64,000 nucleotides of DNA from the NCBI GenBank assembly GCA_951640165.1, contig OX621255.1:25828001-25892000 (forward strand), in the 5' to 3' direction. Position 1 is the stretch's first letter. Each line of letters begins with the position of its first letter. The translations under genes and the position numbers were made by a program. Positions 9,924 through 25,000 of the stretch are shown in pieces. Origin of the DNA: Pseudoips prasinana (Eukaryota > Arthropoda > Insecta > Lepidoptera > Nolidae). The notes beneath the pieces were generated by a model, which ran no database searches, had not been told where the DNA came from, and saw only the letters and a program-made list of their open reading frames with translations.

Positions 9924-10092
9924 CTTAGTAGCGGCATACACGGTGAGCAGGGGACTCGGGATGATGGATGACGCGGAGCCGATGTTGATGATAACTCCCC
10001 TCTTCCTCTTCACCATGTCCGGTAGCACGAATTTAGTCATTCTCGTTAAAGAGACCACATTCGCCTTGACCAGGTTCGACGTAATCGTGTCC
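9924..10092 (-). CDS. HSD17B12-like exon with catalytic YAATK
   Basis: 169 nt. The acceptor is 'ttgttgtcaacag' before GGACACG and the donor is GTAAAG after ACTAAG. It completes the Trp codon left open by the upstream exon and then reads DTITSNLVKANVVSLTRM... through KRGVIINIGSASS to VYAATK. The serine region and the Tyr-x3-Lys pair form the active site of classical short-chain dehydrogenases. The exon ends directly after the catalytic Lys, so the C-terminal part must lie further left. Confidence 0.9.
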
Positions 10093-13000
10093 CTGTTGAC
10101 AACAAGAAGTCTGAGAGAGAACATCGGACAATAGAGATGAACGGAAGCTCGTCTTGTTCAAATAAGTTTACAGATTAAATAACTCATTTCCAAGCACCTC
10201 AGCTTAGGGTGGTTACTGATGTGGATATGCCTGCGAGGTTCGGTTTGTGAGGACGCGAATTGTCACCCTACGTTACTACGTACCCTAAACCGGTGAGCAT
10301 GTATGAAGAATATAATGACAATAAACGAGGCAAAACAGGTGTGTAAAGATCGTGGCAAATGGAAATCCGTTGTCTCTGCCTACCCCTCTGGGAAATAGGC
10401 GTGAGTCTATGTATGTACGTACATATTTTAATACGTAAAGATGCGGGCCGGAGTGCGGATCGAAGTGGGAAGAGAAAAAGTAATAAATCCATGTATCTTC
10501 TTTCTTTATTGTATAGGCACTGGTTATCCTGGTGGCAGAGTTGTTCAAGTCGTCCAGTAGGCCTCTGACACGGCTTGTTGAATGTTCTCTGATGACACAC
10601 ACCAACCGGGATCAACAGCTTAATATACCCTCCGAAGCAAGCAAGATGCTCGAAATTAAGCCAATTTGACGGTCACTTATCTATAGACTAAAACCGGTGC
10701 TTCACTTCACCGAAACCTTAAGGACCGGTGAGTAAATAATAAAAGTAAATAAATACATTAATTATATGACGGCGTTTACGTCAAATGTCAGGTTGACAGG
10801 ACTGTCAATGTCAACCTAGCGAAGCGTCATTGTCGATGGTAGTGTGGGCGGCCATCTTGAAGCACTTTTGAACGAGACGGCGCCCGGTCACCACGTTTGT
10901 GACGAATCGCTAAGAGTCTTCGCCATCGCGATATTTTAAGATTTAATTTGATTGATTTTACATTGTAGTAATCACTAAACATCTAATTAAATCGTGATTC
11001 TTGTGAATTACGTTGATTGTAATTTGAAGTAATTTATTTCTGTTCCGCCCTCAACTACCCATAAAATTATAAGAGGATGAGTGGTGGTTGTGGTGGTGTG
11101 GCCGTTCAGGCCGTCCTGCCTTCTTCATATATATTACTACAAACATGTTCTGACTATTTAAAAGCGCTGTTTTAAAGTCTACGTGAATAAAAACCTTTTT
11201 TATTTTATTTTGTTTTATTTATAATAAGTGATTTGATAATCTATTATTATTGATAATAATTCATAAAGAAATAATTAAGTAAATATCTATTAAGTTTGTT
11301 AAGTATCGAAATTAAGAGAAGTTAGAATAAATGATACCTATTCGAATAATGCTAAGAACTTTTTGTTACCTCATTCACGAAAATGAATGGTTTTATCTTT
11401 ATAGTTTTAATGTTGGTGTTAGATTAGATTAGACCAGCTGAGCAATTGACAATGTTGTAAAAGAAATAAGGCCATGGCCTATTCATATTGGATATTGAAT
11501 ACAAGACAACCGTATTTAAAAAAAAATTGTATGTAACATACATACAAACATTTTTTTAAAGACGGTTTGACGTTTTGTCCAATGTTTGTTAACCTATTTT
11601 TATTTCAAGATATACATTTTGTTAAAATCGGTTTTATGAAGGTATTGTTACTGTTAATTACTTAGTTATTCGTAATTTTCGTAATGTAATAACTTATTTG
11701 GATTCAATTAATAACTTTATAATTATTAATAAAACAGTTATTATTATATCAGAGTTGCTCAGCAATTAATGATTAAAATTTCCATATAATATTCGATATA
11801 TCTGACGGGCCTTTTGGCGTGGTTGGCAAATGCTTGCTTTTCACGCCGGAGGTCGTGGGTTCGATTCCCACCCAGGACAGATATTTGTGTGCATGAACAC
11901 GTCTGTTTGTCCTGAGTCTGGGTGTAATTATCTATATAAGTATGTATTTACAAAAGAAAAGTAGTATAATATGTATTATATCAGTTATCTGGTTTCCATA
12001 GTACAAGCTCTGCTTAGTTTGGGATCAGATGGCCGTGTGTTAATAGTGTCCCAGAATATTATTTATTTATTATTTTATAACAATGAAATCAGCAAGAAAG
12101 CTTACTACCTAACAGGTGGTAAGCGGCTACCACAGACTATAGACGTTTGCAACACTGGCCGTTTGTATTAATCAGACATTGTAGTTCCTTTAGAAACCTT
12201 ATTACTCTTTTTTCAAAGAGTTTTTTTATAGTCTCTTGGGAAAACCGAGGCAGGCAGTTAATTTAAATATTTATTACAATAAGAGTAGCCATCATCTCCT
12301 ACATCATATTAAAGGGAAGGTTATGGCTCGTCCCATATCCCTACATACACGCAAAACTCAGTGATATAGAAAAATAAAACGATATAAACAAATACCAATT
12401 CCAAGAAAAAGTCGTTACATCCACCTAAAAATTATTACTGGTACCAAAACACTTATAATTTTTCTCGCAAATAATTTCCCAATAATTTAAATCCTACCTT
12501 TGAAATGATAGCTCAATAACCAGAAATTCCAATTCGACGCCACAGCTGCAGAACCTCTCGACATTCAATCTCACAAATGTTCGGGTTTCCACAATATTAG
12601 ACTCACACGGCTATTGATATCAAACGTTTGACAATTTCTTTCCATTTGGCTTCAATAGCTTTTTAAACTCGGTACTTTGCTTGCAAGGTGTTCTTATATT
12701 TAAAGAAATAAATATTTCCAGTAAGTAAGTACCTGTTTCCGATTTACACGTCAATTTCTGTCTTCATGATTTTACGTACTTTCTGTTTTGTATTGATCAA
12801 TACATATAGGTAAAATTAATTTCCCCTGACAGACTGATAAACGAAAAGTTTAACCGCCTAAGGCTACGATAAAATAATGTACACAAAGCATCTCTGTTGG
12901 AGCCTAGCGACGGCTCAGTAGTCCGAAGAAGTGAAGACCCACAAAACAACTATTACCAGCATCATCAACAGTGTGCCAGCAATAAATATAAGGGAAACCG

Positions 13001-16000
13001 TCCTAATACAGATAAATAGTGAAAGCTTCTTAAGCTAACTATTACGTCATTTATAAAAGTTTATATTCACTAGCATCCGAGAAAATTCTTGCCTACACAC
13101 CCGTTTCCTGCACACATATAGTACTCAGGATTACATTCATTACTATTAAAATCCGTAAGGTTATATGTCTAACTATTATAGTTATGTAAGCACAGTAACC
13201 GCTTTTTGTTCAAATTAGTCAAGAAAAACACGAGTGAAATACAAAAATAAAATTCCGGAATCGTGTGTGTTTTACGGAAAAGAGACGTCGTCGCTCACTA
13301 TGGGCCACATAAGGCTCATGGTAACAAAAGAGCAATGATTATGGAAGGTCTATGCTCGGAGTTTCCCTGCGAGATGGAATCCAGAAAGATCCTCAGGCGA
13401 ACCAAAGTAAACAACATAGCTCGGACAATTGCGAAGCTGAAGTGGGCAAGGCACATAGCTCGTAGAACTGACGGACGCTGAGGCAGAAAGTTTGTTGAGT
13501 GGCGTCCACAAACCAGAAGACGCGGCGTGGGCAGTCCCCCTACAAGATGGACCGATGATCTTGTGAGGGTCGCTAGAAGAGGCTGGATGCGGTTAGCGCA
13601 AGACTGGCCCTTTGTCTGGACAAACTCCCACCCCCACTGTTGGCAGTGGGAGTCTTTCAGCTGACATGATGATGATGAATTGTTGGTATCTTATAATAGT
13701 CCTAAATTATTTTCTATTTAGCCGTACGAAGTAGGATCCCTAGTAACTCAGACTCATAACATTTATTGCAGACTAAGTGTAATATAGGTGTCAAATTTAA
13801 TAAAAGTACTTTTTGTTTTTGCCTTTGCTAAAAAATACACAGTAATATGATTTTAATATATCGTTCACGTTTCAATGATTCAATAATTGGTGTGACGTAA
13901 TATCAAACCAATATTCTGAAAGCAACGCTTTATTTGGTACAGACAGAGAAAAAAAATGATCTAATATTTTGTACAATATTATTACCCTTTTTTTCACTAG
14001 GGAATCTAATCCCTGTGTCGCGGGGTACTTTACAAACATGTAATAGACTGACACCAAATTACATCCAGACTCAGAACAACTATTTATGGGTCACAGAAAT
14101 TGCTGTTGCGTCACGAAGTGGCGAGGCAACTGTCTTAGCCGCTGCGCCACATGTGCAGTATATTCATAAATATCTTTATCTATATAAGTATGTATATCGT
14201 CGCCTGGTACCCATAGTACAAGCTTTGCTTAGTTTGGGGCTAGGATGATCTGTGTGACACTGTCATGACTATTATATTTAAGCTGACTCTTTCAAGTTTC
14301 AAAACAATAATAATAGTATGTATTATTTAATTACGAACTCAGATTAAACATTTTAATCAAAAATATTTAAAGAAAAATATAGTTTTTTAAGGACATACTA
14401 CGTTCAACTGTAAATAATGAGGTCGTAAGTTCAAATCCCAAAAAGTATTTTTGGGATTTATATAGTAAGAAAAACACCCGTATAGAATCAACTCTGAAAT
14501 TCATTAGCGAGCACGTAAAGTAGTCGGTCCTGTGGTTAATCGGTCGCGTTTATAATCACACTAATATTATAGAGGCGAAAGTTTGTGAGTGTGTGAGTGT
14601 GTATGTTTGTTACTTCTTCACGTTTAAACGACTGGAGCGATTTTAATAAAATTTGGTATGGTGTTAGCCGTCACCCTGGATTAACACACATAGGCTATAA
14701 TTTATAAAGTTTAACGCGGGTAAAACCGCGGGACACAGCTATGAAATTTTTAACTAACAGCCGTTCTACCGCGAATGAATAGTGAATGCGACAGTAAAAT
14801 GTTTCAAAAATGTTGTGCTGATTGTACCTTCTATTATTGCAATCAAACTAAAAATGAATAAATCGCTGATTCTTAAATCTCTACAAAAGTAATAAATTAG
14901 TATAATTTTATTTTTATACAGAATTGAATGTTTTTATACGTTTAAGTTCATTGAATTTTTTTGAATTACCTATCTATATTACATCTAGAATATCTTAATA
15001 CCAATTATGTTTTTAGGTTTTGGGATATAAGTTATATTCAGTAAATACTTAATTAAATTATCTTCTATACTTAACATCATTATAGAGATATAGAGAAAGT
15101 TGAATCATTTTTATTAATATCTCAAGATATCCAAAATAAAACATCATTACTTTTAACCGCAGTCATGGCAAGGCGATCATAGCTAGATGCTCTCACTAGT
15201 CCCTAAGTGATCGGCGAGGTTAAGCAACTAGGCTCGGGGTCAGTCCACAGATGAGTGACAACCAAAATGGTTTAATTTCTGAGCACATTAACCTGTCGGT
15301 CCCGGTTATAATCATTAAACAACAGTCGTAAAGCCATATCAGAGGCCTACTGGGCGGCTTGAACAATTCTGTCACTAGGTAAACTGCCCATACGACAAGC
15401 TAAGTATTATTATTTAGTTCCAAAACTTACCATTCCGGCAAATCCAAGAAGTATTCCGGGTACGGGTAAGATATTCCTACGTTGTTGACAAGAACGCCAA
15501 TCTCAAGTCCAGCAATCTCTTTCTCAATTCTCGGGTAGATCTCTACTCCAGCGGTGAAGTCGGCTTCCACTACCTTCGTTTGCACTTTGTAGTCTCTTTC
15601 TAGAGTAAAAATCATGTATTACTTAATATGATATTTAGGTTACGTTCATAACAAAAACTACCATATTATACACTTATTGGTCCTTATAATTAATAGTCTC
15701 AATTTATATATAAAAACCGGCCAAATGCGAGTCGGGCTCGGGCACGAAGGGTTCCGTACCATTATTTAGAAAAACGAGCAAAATGTTCTCGTTTGTTGTT
15801 TGGGAGCCCCCTTAAATATTTATTTTGTTTTTTTCATTTGTTAAAGCGGCAACAGAAATACATCAACTGTGAAAATTTCAACTGTCTTACTATCACGATT
15901 CATGAGATACAGCCTGGTGGCAGACGGACAGACAGACAGACGGTGAAGTCTTAGTAATAGGGTCCCGTTTTACCCTTTGAGTACAAAACTCTAAAAATTA

Positions 16001-19000
16001 ATGTTTGTCTGTATGTCCTTTATAAAAACTTTTGATCATGTGATAATCTTCTGCAACGTGTTGTGCATGAGCCCACGATGGTTACTGACTGGTACGACCA
16101 ATCTTCGACAGATGACGCCACTATCATTCCAATGAATTACATATTTGCCGTGACTGTTAATTCCAATTTTAATTGAAACGAAAACAGCAAACGAATTATG
16201 ACGTTTCGAGTTGTGGGTGACGTAAGACATATCAACGCGTGCAGGGTACAGCTAGTTTTTTTATTAAACTTTGAAGGGTCTTCTAGGACGTTTTTGACTT
16301 TGACTTTGAGAGACAGAATTCGAAATACTGACCTAAGTGAGCGTTGTGGTGTGAAAGAGGATGTAGTCACAAAGATTGAAAAAGGAATGGTGAGATGGTT
16401 CGGCCATTTAGAAAGGATGAATAAAAGAAGATTGACCAAAGAAGTATACCTGGCCTGTGTGAATGGAACAACCAGAAGGGGAAAACCTCGTCGAACATTC
16501 TCTGGCCAAATCGGAGACGTTCTCAAGAAAGGGCAGGTCAGAAGTACCCTAAACCGGCGAGCATGTATGAAGAATATAATGGCAGTAATCGAGGCTAAAG
16601 ACGTGTGCAAAGATCGTGACAAATGGAAATCCGTTGTCTCTGCCTACCCCTCTGGGAAACAGGCATGAGTCTATGTATGTATTCTAGGACGTATGGATGG
16701 AAATGAAATGATTCCATAGCCAAATAAGGGCTCACACAATGGCCCAATCAGGAGCGTAAAGCCGTCAGCACACATATCAAATAACAAAGTGATGGTCACC
16801 GTATAACCTTTCGCCTCGCACTCAAACAGGCGTCAACTTTACGTAAGTACGTAACTAAAGCGGATCAGCAATTCTGATACATTGATTCTGCTACGGTTAG
16901 GCGATGCCTTGGCTACGGCTGAGCGACGCCTCCGCTACGGCTACGCAACGCCGAGGTCCAAGAATTTCCGATTAGTGTGCTTTGCAGTAGGGAGTTTCGC
17001 ACAAAGAATACTGAGCGACTCGAGTTGATACGGTTACTATCTGTTTTCGAGTTGAAATGTGTGCTTGGACCTTAAGTGCGGATACCAATCGCTCAACTAA
17101 CTAACTATACCGTTCATCTCCTAATCGATAAATTCGATGATCAAATCCTACTCCAATGAATTGTGATACTTGCCGAACTAGCACGACGACACATTACACA
17201 CACAAACAGCAATCCTCATGTTCGCAGTCAAAGACTCCTCGTATTTTAACCCCCGACACCAAAAGAGGGGTGTCATAAGTTTGACGTCAATGTATGTCAG
17301 TGAGTGTGTGTCTGTCTGTGGAATCGTAGGTTTCAAACGATGGATTGATTTTGATGCGGTTTTCTTTATTTGAAAGCCAGTTTCCTTGCGGTGGGTCTTA
17401 GCTATGTTTAGCTAATATCCGTCCAGCAGTGTAAGAGTCAGCTCTTTTTCAAAATGACATAGTGGGGGTCCTGTTGGCAAATGTTTGCTTTGCACGCCGA
17501 AGGTCGTGGGTTCGATTCCCACCCAGGACAGATAATATTTGTGTACATGATGAACAGTTTGTGTGTAACTATCTATATAAGTACTTATTTACAAAAAAAA
17601 GTCGTATATGAAGTATACTTATCAGTTATCTGGTTTCCATACTACAAGCTCTGCTTAGTTTGGGATCAGATGACCGTGTTTAAATACCAAGATTTTATTA
17701 TATCCAATTCATATTCTGGCCATATTGTAAACAATGTTCATACATTATTGTTTTAAGGTTGACATTGAATAATTTGTATGAAGAGGAAATATTTTTGTCG
17801 CAATCTTATGTTATTCCAGGTGTTCAGTTTCGTGCGTAAATTGAGACTATTAATTAGAATGGTACTCTACCAGATAATAAAGCGCAGTAATAACGTGACA
17901 TTTGTCAAGGTAAACGCTTCTCTATATAACTTAAATAAAGTTGCATTTACTTTTACTTTATATTTAATACCTATTTATTTATTTTTTAATTTATTAACCG
18001 TGTTGCTAGTGATAGCATGTTCAACCACAGACAATGAGGTTTAAATCCCGACTCGGGCCAACAGAAGTGACTTTACTATTTTTCTGACCAAAAAATACAG
18101 TATCAACTAGGAGTCTAGAAGCTAGAGGTATTACATCCCCGTGCCTCGTAGAGCACCTAAAGCCGTCGGTACTGCATTTGTGCTTGAATGTTTATAACTC
18201 CGTCACCGTAGCCTAGTTGGTAGAGCTCCTGCCTACGAAGCTGGTGGTCCTGGGTTCGAATCCCGAATAAGTGCAAATATTTGTGTGATGAGCACGAATA
18301 TTTGTTTATGAGTCATGGATTTTTTCTATGTATATAAGTATATATCTATTTATATAAGTATGTATATCGTCACCTGGTACCCATAGTACAAGCTTTGCTT
18401 AGTTTGGGGCTAGGATGATCTGTGTGACATTGTCCCCAGATATTATTATTATAACTCTTCGACCGTCGCAAAGACGCGCATACGCGCGCGAGTCAGCGTC
18501 GTCCTATCGTTTATTAATGAAACATAGACCTACAAATGTCTCGACAGTACAACAAAAACTTCTAAAATCATTTTTTTTATCCATGTATCGAGTTATGTCT
18601 GAACTCGTAGAACCAAAGTATTTGCTTATGATGTTAGCAATCTTGTCTTGCGAGGTTGTTGGTGTTTTACAAATAACCCTGTATATATTATATGTAGGTA
18701 TATATATTATCAATTACAAGAGTATATTACCGATCTCTGATGCTGTTGTCCTCAACTTATCCATGGAACGACTTATCAGAATGATGTTACATCCTCTGCC
18801 AGCCAACTGCAATATAATTTACAATTAGAACAAAAATCTTAGGTATCTCTGAAATAGATAGAATACTATTTATTGTACACACGCAAACGGAAAGCAAATA
18901 CATTGAATCTAAAGAACATAATGTACAACGGGCAGTCTTATCGCTTTAAACGATCTCTTTCAGTCAACCTTTGAATAGATAGGAACTGTAAATAAAGGAA

Positions 19001-22000
19001 ACAGTAGCAGGAGCGCAAAAAATAAAAATCTGAGGTTAATGTGATGACAGCATTAATATGAAATTATGCTAACTAAACTCACTACGTAGTGAGTATAACT
19101 TCATATGGAGTCTATCTATATACAGAGTGTAATATTAATAGCAGAAAAACCTTAAGGAGCTAAAATTGCTACTTAAAAAATAGCCCAAATCTAAATAAAT
19201 ATCTAAGTATAAATACTTTAAATTTAGAATAATGATTACGATCTAAGTTTTGTTTTTGCCACTGTATCACCTACCTTAACAAACACCTTTTAAAAATCTC
19301 CGTACGCACTACTGATTATGACATTTATGACCGATGCGTGTAGGTATTGGACTATTTTTTGTTGAATGCATTATCTCTAATTACCCTGTTTTTATATTTT
19401 GTATTAGTCTAAGGTATAAAATTATATACGCTGTGCCAATATGAAAAAGCATGTTAGTACTTTAAAGTTCTATTGTATTTTCTCTGCAAGTGATTTTTGT
19501 AATCTTTTGAGATAATAAATGTCTTAAACCTAAACCTAAATAAGGTAACTTTCCATACAAACATCACGATTAGGTAACGCATTTTGTATGGGGAGGGACC
19601 TAACTAAATGTTTTCTTTCGTTTGTTCAGTTTTATGGATAGATGGATCAGCCTTGTAGTTCCCGTCCCAGTAAGAATAAACAAGGCGCGTAGCAAGAAGG
19701 TAGTAGCGGTATCCCGTGGGCGTCGTAAAAGTGAACTAAGGGATATACCAGGTAGTCGGACAACAGGGCCACCTGTGTATAACTACCTCCTACCTAACTG
19801 CGGTCGCCAACTTGCGTGCCAAGCGTGAGTTCTAGAGCCAACGCCTCCAAATGGCAACGTTGTGGAAGGTTTTGGGGGAAGCCTTTGTCCAGTAGTGGAC
19901 AATATCAGGCTGATGATGATCATTCAATTTCCTCCACTATAAACTATAATATTATGTTACTCTTTTTTATAAAGACTCAACTAAGAAACTAAAATATGAA
20001 ATAAAGTTTCTTAAAAGCCGGCATTGTAAGTAAGGGATTGGCTCGCTTCTTGAACAACCTTGAAAAACTGAGCTTATTCCTTTTTTAATATAACATTGAT
20101 TATTATTAACGTTTGTGATTATTTTAACTAGACATGTTCAAAATTCGACCATTGAGGTTCTATTGTCTATGACTATAGGCATTAAAGACAAATAATATTA
20201 ACCTCTTCTCAGTTTTGACACTCAGTTTGTCATCTCTTTACAGCTAATGCTTTTTTTTACTATAATAATTAACTTTTAGTGCTTTTTATATATAAAAAAA
20301 AATCATAAATTAGCTTTTTGCACTCCTTCTCGATATGGACTTTAACAGTTCCAAATTTATTCTCCTCCTTCCTCACAATTTTCGTAAAGAAGGGTAAAAA
20401 GACTTAGTCTAATTTAAGATTTTTTGTTTATTTGTTAGTTATATTATTATGAATTTACTATGTTATAAGGTATGATGGGATTGAACAAAAACCCCTAAAT
20501 TAATATAAAAAAAATAAAAAAAGGTTAAAAGATTTTTCTGCAAGTATTAATATTAATGTACTTACTACACTTTGTAATGCCAAGTAAACTCAGCCAAATT
20601 TCGATGTTTAAAACAAAATAAAATAGATTTAGTCTCAAAAATGGCAAATCATAAATTTAATCGTCCGGCGGGTATAGATCCAGCATCATCTACCAATCCG
20701 GGGTAGGCACTCCACGTTAAGCTACAAACGATGCACACTGGCAGATCAAATTTAGGATTCCCTTGGCAACACGCTTTGCGAGGATGTACAGACGCCAGCG
20801 AAGCTACCCTAATCTGTCAAATTTCCCCAATTGAAAGTAAACCTTATGCTTATGTAATCAAGTTGAAAATCTATAAAAGAAATTTGACAGATTGGGGTAG
20901 CTGGACGTGCTGGCGTCTGTACCTACCTAGGTGTTATCCACCCGTTTTGTTTTCTAGAAACAAGGCCGATTGATATGATACATCTTATGAACTATTAAAT
21001 TTAAATTTTCGAGATTAGATTTATTATATGCTTTGCATTGCGAATAATACTATAGAATTTAAATTTAAATACGCCGTAATAAAGGATGGGTAAAAGCAAA
21101 ATGATGTATAACCTCTCTCGCGTATTGCTTGCCGATGCCATCCGTGCACCCAGTCACCACTGCAACAAATAGAAATTGGTATTAAATACACAGATGTAAA
21201 TACAACATGTCACATAAATAGTATTAGGGTAATAGGGAACTGTAATTTCCAGTCCCGCAAAGGTGATGTGAAAGAGATCACATTTTTGATTAAGTTCGCG
21301 CCAATTGGATCTTTGATTTTGTTTTTTAGTTTTTTCATTCATCATTCTCATAGTACAATAGTTGGCCGAAGAAACGTGCATGCATCCCAGAACGAATGGT
21401 CGAATTGACCGCATTTTTAATAAATTATGTAATAATATCCTCCTAGCCAGCGGCCAGGCTCCATGGAGACTAGTCATCTGCACGGAACTTATTACAGTGC
21501 ACAAGTGTGTGCGCAAACACAGTGGCACTTTCTATTCCATCACTCTCATGATCCGATGGGACGAATAGCGACACGACCGGAAAGAGGTCAGGTACAAGAC
21601 CGACGGCTTAACGTGCTCTGAGGCACGGGGCTATAATACCGCCAACTCCCAAACTTCGGGCTGATACTAAGAAATTTTTCATTTCACAAAAAAATCACTA
21701 AATCACTTTAGGCCTGACCCGGGATTTGAACCCAGGACCTCGTTATCTGCGGTTGAACACGATACCGCTAGACCAACGAGGCGGTCAGTAAATGATGTTT
21801 TTTTAAATGACAACGCCCGGACTATGGAATGTAATCCCTGTGTCGTCGGGTACTATACAAACATAATAGATGGACACAAATTACATCAAACGGAACAACT
21901 ATTTGTGGTCACACAAATAGTTGTCCGGCGCGGGACTCGAAGCCGTGACACGCAGCGACGAGGCCACTGTCTTAGCCGCTGCGCCACACGTGCAGTCAAT

Positions 22001-25000
22001 CACGTATAGTACCTCACCTTAAAATATGAAGCTAATTTTACTTTCCGTAGGTACTCCAGTTCTACTTTCGCTTAAGCTTGAATACGTCACTGCCATAATT
22101 ACGCTGACATAACCATACAATATCGAAATCCTAAATCGAATCTCGCTAAGCCTGACATATGCTCTACTTCTCTTGACATTCTTCATACAAAAAATCTCAC
22201 AATATTGACCAGGAAGGCATACAAAAATAATGGTCAACAACACACACTTTCTTATAAACCTGTTTTGCTTAATTCATTGCAAATACGACCTTGTGCTCAT
22301 CACTTAAGATTATAATTGCCATGAACTCGCGACGCGGAGGTGAAAGTATTGGTATTATGATTCACTGTTATAAAATAATTGTTGGTGTAGTGTAGAGATT
22401 ATGGCACGTGTTTGCTACATAGTGTATACTTCGAAGACCATATACCATTGACTTATATGTATAACTAGACACGCTGTTTCGAATAAAAACTCTGTCCCAG
22501 TCCGGCTGTGCGCGAGGTGAGGGGCGCGGGCGTGGCGGCCAAAATTGCTTACTGAGTTGCAGCGCCCGCGCTGCAACTCAGTGAGCAAATTCTCAATATG
22601 GGATTGCGCGTCTAGTAGAATACATATAGGTCAACGCCATATAGTTACCATAAAAGGAGTAGACTCAAGAAGATAGCCTTATAAAATCACTTAGACTTTA
22701 AAAATCGCTTGAAAATCGTCGAAACATAAATAGTATTCGCAACGCCTTGATTGATTATTTGCAAAGTTATGTAGTAAATCACACTAATATTATAATGGCA
22801 AAAGTTTGTGAGTGTGTATGTTTGTTACTTCTGCACGTCTAAATGGCTGGAGCGTTATTAATAAAATTTGGTATGACACCCTGGATTAACACATAGGCTA
22901 TAATTTATAAATTTTAACGCAAGTAAAACCGCGGTGTACTGCTAGTTGTATCTAAAACTTTGATAATTAAACCTATATACTCGCTTAAGCTTGACAATAA
23001 TAGGGAGGGCCATCCAGAGCTCTCCTGGGCCCCGAGCATCTGGGACATGGTGCAAAAGGGGGGGCACCGGAGCAGCATACCCGTGTTTGTTGTTGGGGCA
23101 CCCCCTTCAGGCGCCAAGAGAAGTCGATGGCAGGTCGTCGTTTAGTCGGTGCGAGTCCAACATACCCACCCGTGGCCAATTTTTGCGGGTAGCATGCGTG
23201 GGCATTCCCCGTGCTTTATCGAAAAAAAAAAGACATCTACGCGGAAAGTGTGTGCACAAACACAGGGGCACTTTGTATTCCATCACTTTCATAATCCAAT
23301 AGGCCGGCTACTGAGACGGCCAGAAAGAGGTTGGGTACAGGACGGACATCTTACATGCTCTCTGAGGCACGGGCTGTAATACTACCTAGTCACATACTTC
23401 GGTCTAATAATGAGAGAACTTTCTTAACAGCAAAGCCTCAAAATCACTATTAAGACCAGACCGGGGTTTGAACCCAGGAAGTCTTTATCTTCAGTTTAGT
23501 TTCCGACAAACGATATTATATTGTGGCACTAACATATTTAATATTATAAAATTTCTAATCAGTACTGCAGAAATGTAGTACTAGCTGAGATAGGGCCATT
23601 TGTCGTGCCAGTAAAGAGACAACGACAAAAAAATGTATACCTACTAAAATTCGAGAAATCAACAAAAAATATTTCACAAACATAAACAGTAAACACATAG
23701 TGAACTAGTAGTATGATCGAACTAAGTCCATTAAAGTGTGCCGCAGCGACCCCCCTAACTTTACTGACATGTCACACGATGTCGGTACCTGTCTACCCTT
23801 GTTGGTAGAAATTAACCTTTCATTAATTAATTAAGTAAGGGATACTAATAAAATTAAATAGGTACGAGTGGTTAGTTGTTATATAACTTTACATGGACAA
23901 ACATAGGTACAGTCAAGACCAAATTGTTGTTTGCAGCAACTTGTTTCAGGGGCTAGACTGCCTCGCCGGTCTAGCATTACCGTTCAAACGTAGATAATGA
24001 ATGAGGTTCTGGTTCAGATCTCGGGTCGAAACAATAATGGAATTTTTCTTTTAAGAAACTATCTCAGTATCAGCCCGTAGTCTGGGATTTGGCGGTATCA
24101 TACCCTCGTACCTTGCAGAGCAAGTAATGCTGTTGGTCTTGTACCTGACCTATTTCCGGTTGTGTCGCTAGGCGTCCCATCGGATCATGAGTGATGGAAT
24201 AGAAAGCGCCTCTGTGTTAAATAAAATAAAAATAAATAAAATAAAAAAGGTTTTTATTCACGTAGACTTTAAAAAAGCGCTTGTAAATAGTCAGAACATG
24301 TTTGTAGTAATATAGTTGTATACATTAGATATTATTTCTAGTAACATAGATATTTAGGTACATCTTGTTGTGTTATTAACGACGGTCGCGCTTTAATGCT
24401 ACCACCGGATCCAATGCGCCCCAACTGAGAAGACCCAGCGAAACAAACTCAGTGGGTTCATCTACTACCGGTTTCAACACGACCCAGTTGAGACGGTCCG
24501 GCGAAACATACTCAAGCGGGCATGAACACGGGATTTGGTCCAATTAGAGTAATTATTTAGTAGGCAAACACAATATATGCTCGATCGGTTGTCTGAATGC
24601 TTATTATTTTATATTATATTTAGGTATACAAAAGAAAAACTTCGAAACAATAACATTATTCATTTTGAGACAGAGTCAATAATTTTAAATTAAGTATATG
24701 ATAGCAATCATTTACAGATAGTTCACGTAACACAGCAGATCAGTCAAGTCTATATGGCTACAAGATCTCCAGCGAGCAATGTGCAGGTAGGAAGTGAGAG
24801 CCAGACGTCTTTGTCATCGATGTACTCTTTAGTCGTGTAATAACCCCTAGCCATAAGTATACGTTTAATATGTGTTTTAAAACTTGTGTCAGGCAGATCA
24901 GTAATTTGAGTAGGAAGCTTGTTATAAAACCTAATACAATTTCCTAAAAATGATTTATTAGTTTTGCTTACTCTAAAGCCTGGCATGGCTAGTTTGTTTT

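Noticed and set aside
16137..16622. 161-codon minus-strand frame
   Set aside because: Antisense shadow of the LINE-B coding fragment on the plus strand.
18231..18266. tRNA-like A and B boxes suggesting a tRNA gene
   Set aside because: The same head with a long shared 3' body recurs at 29.4 and 45.9 kb. It is a SINE; no complete acceptor stem or cloverleaf is present.
22914..23302. Overlapping GC-richer frames on both strands
   Set aside because: Four mutually overlapping short frames, none with a domain. Best explained by retroelement debris and the adjoining SINE-4.
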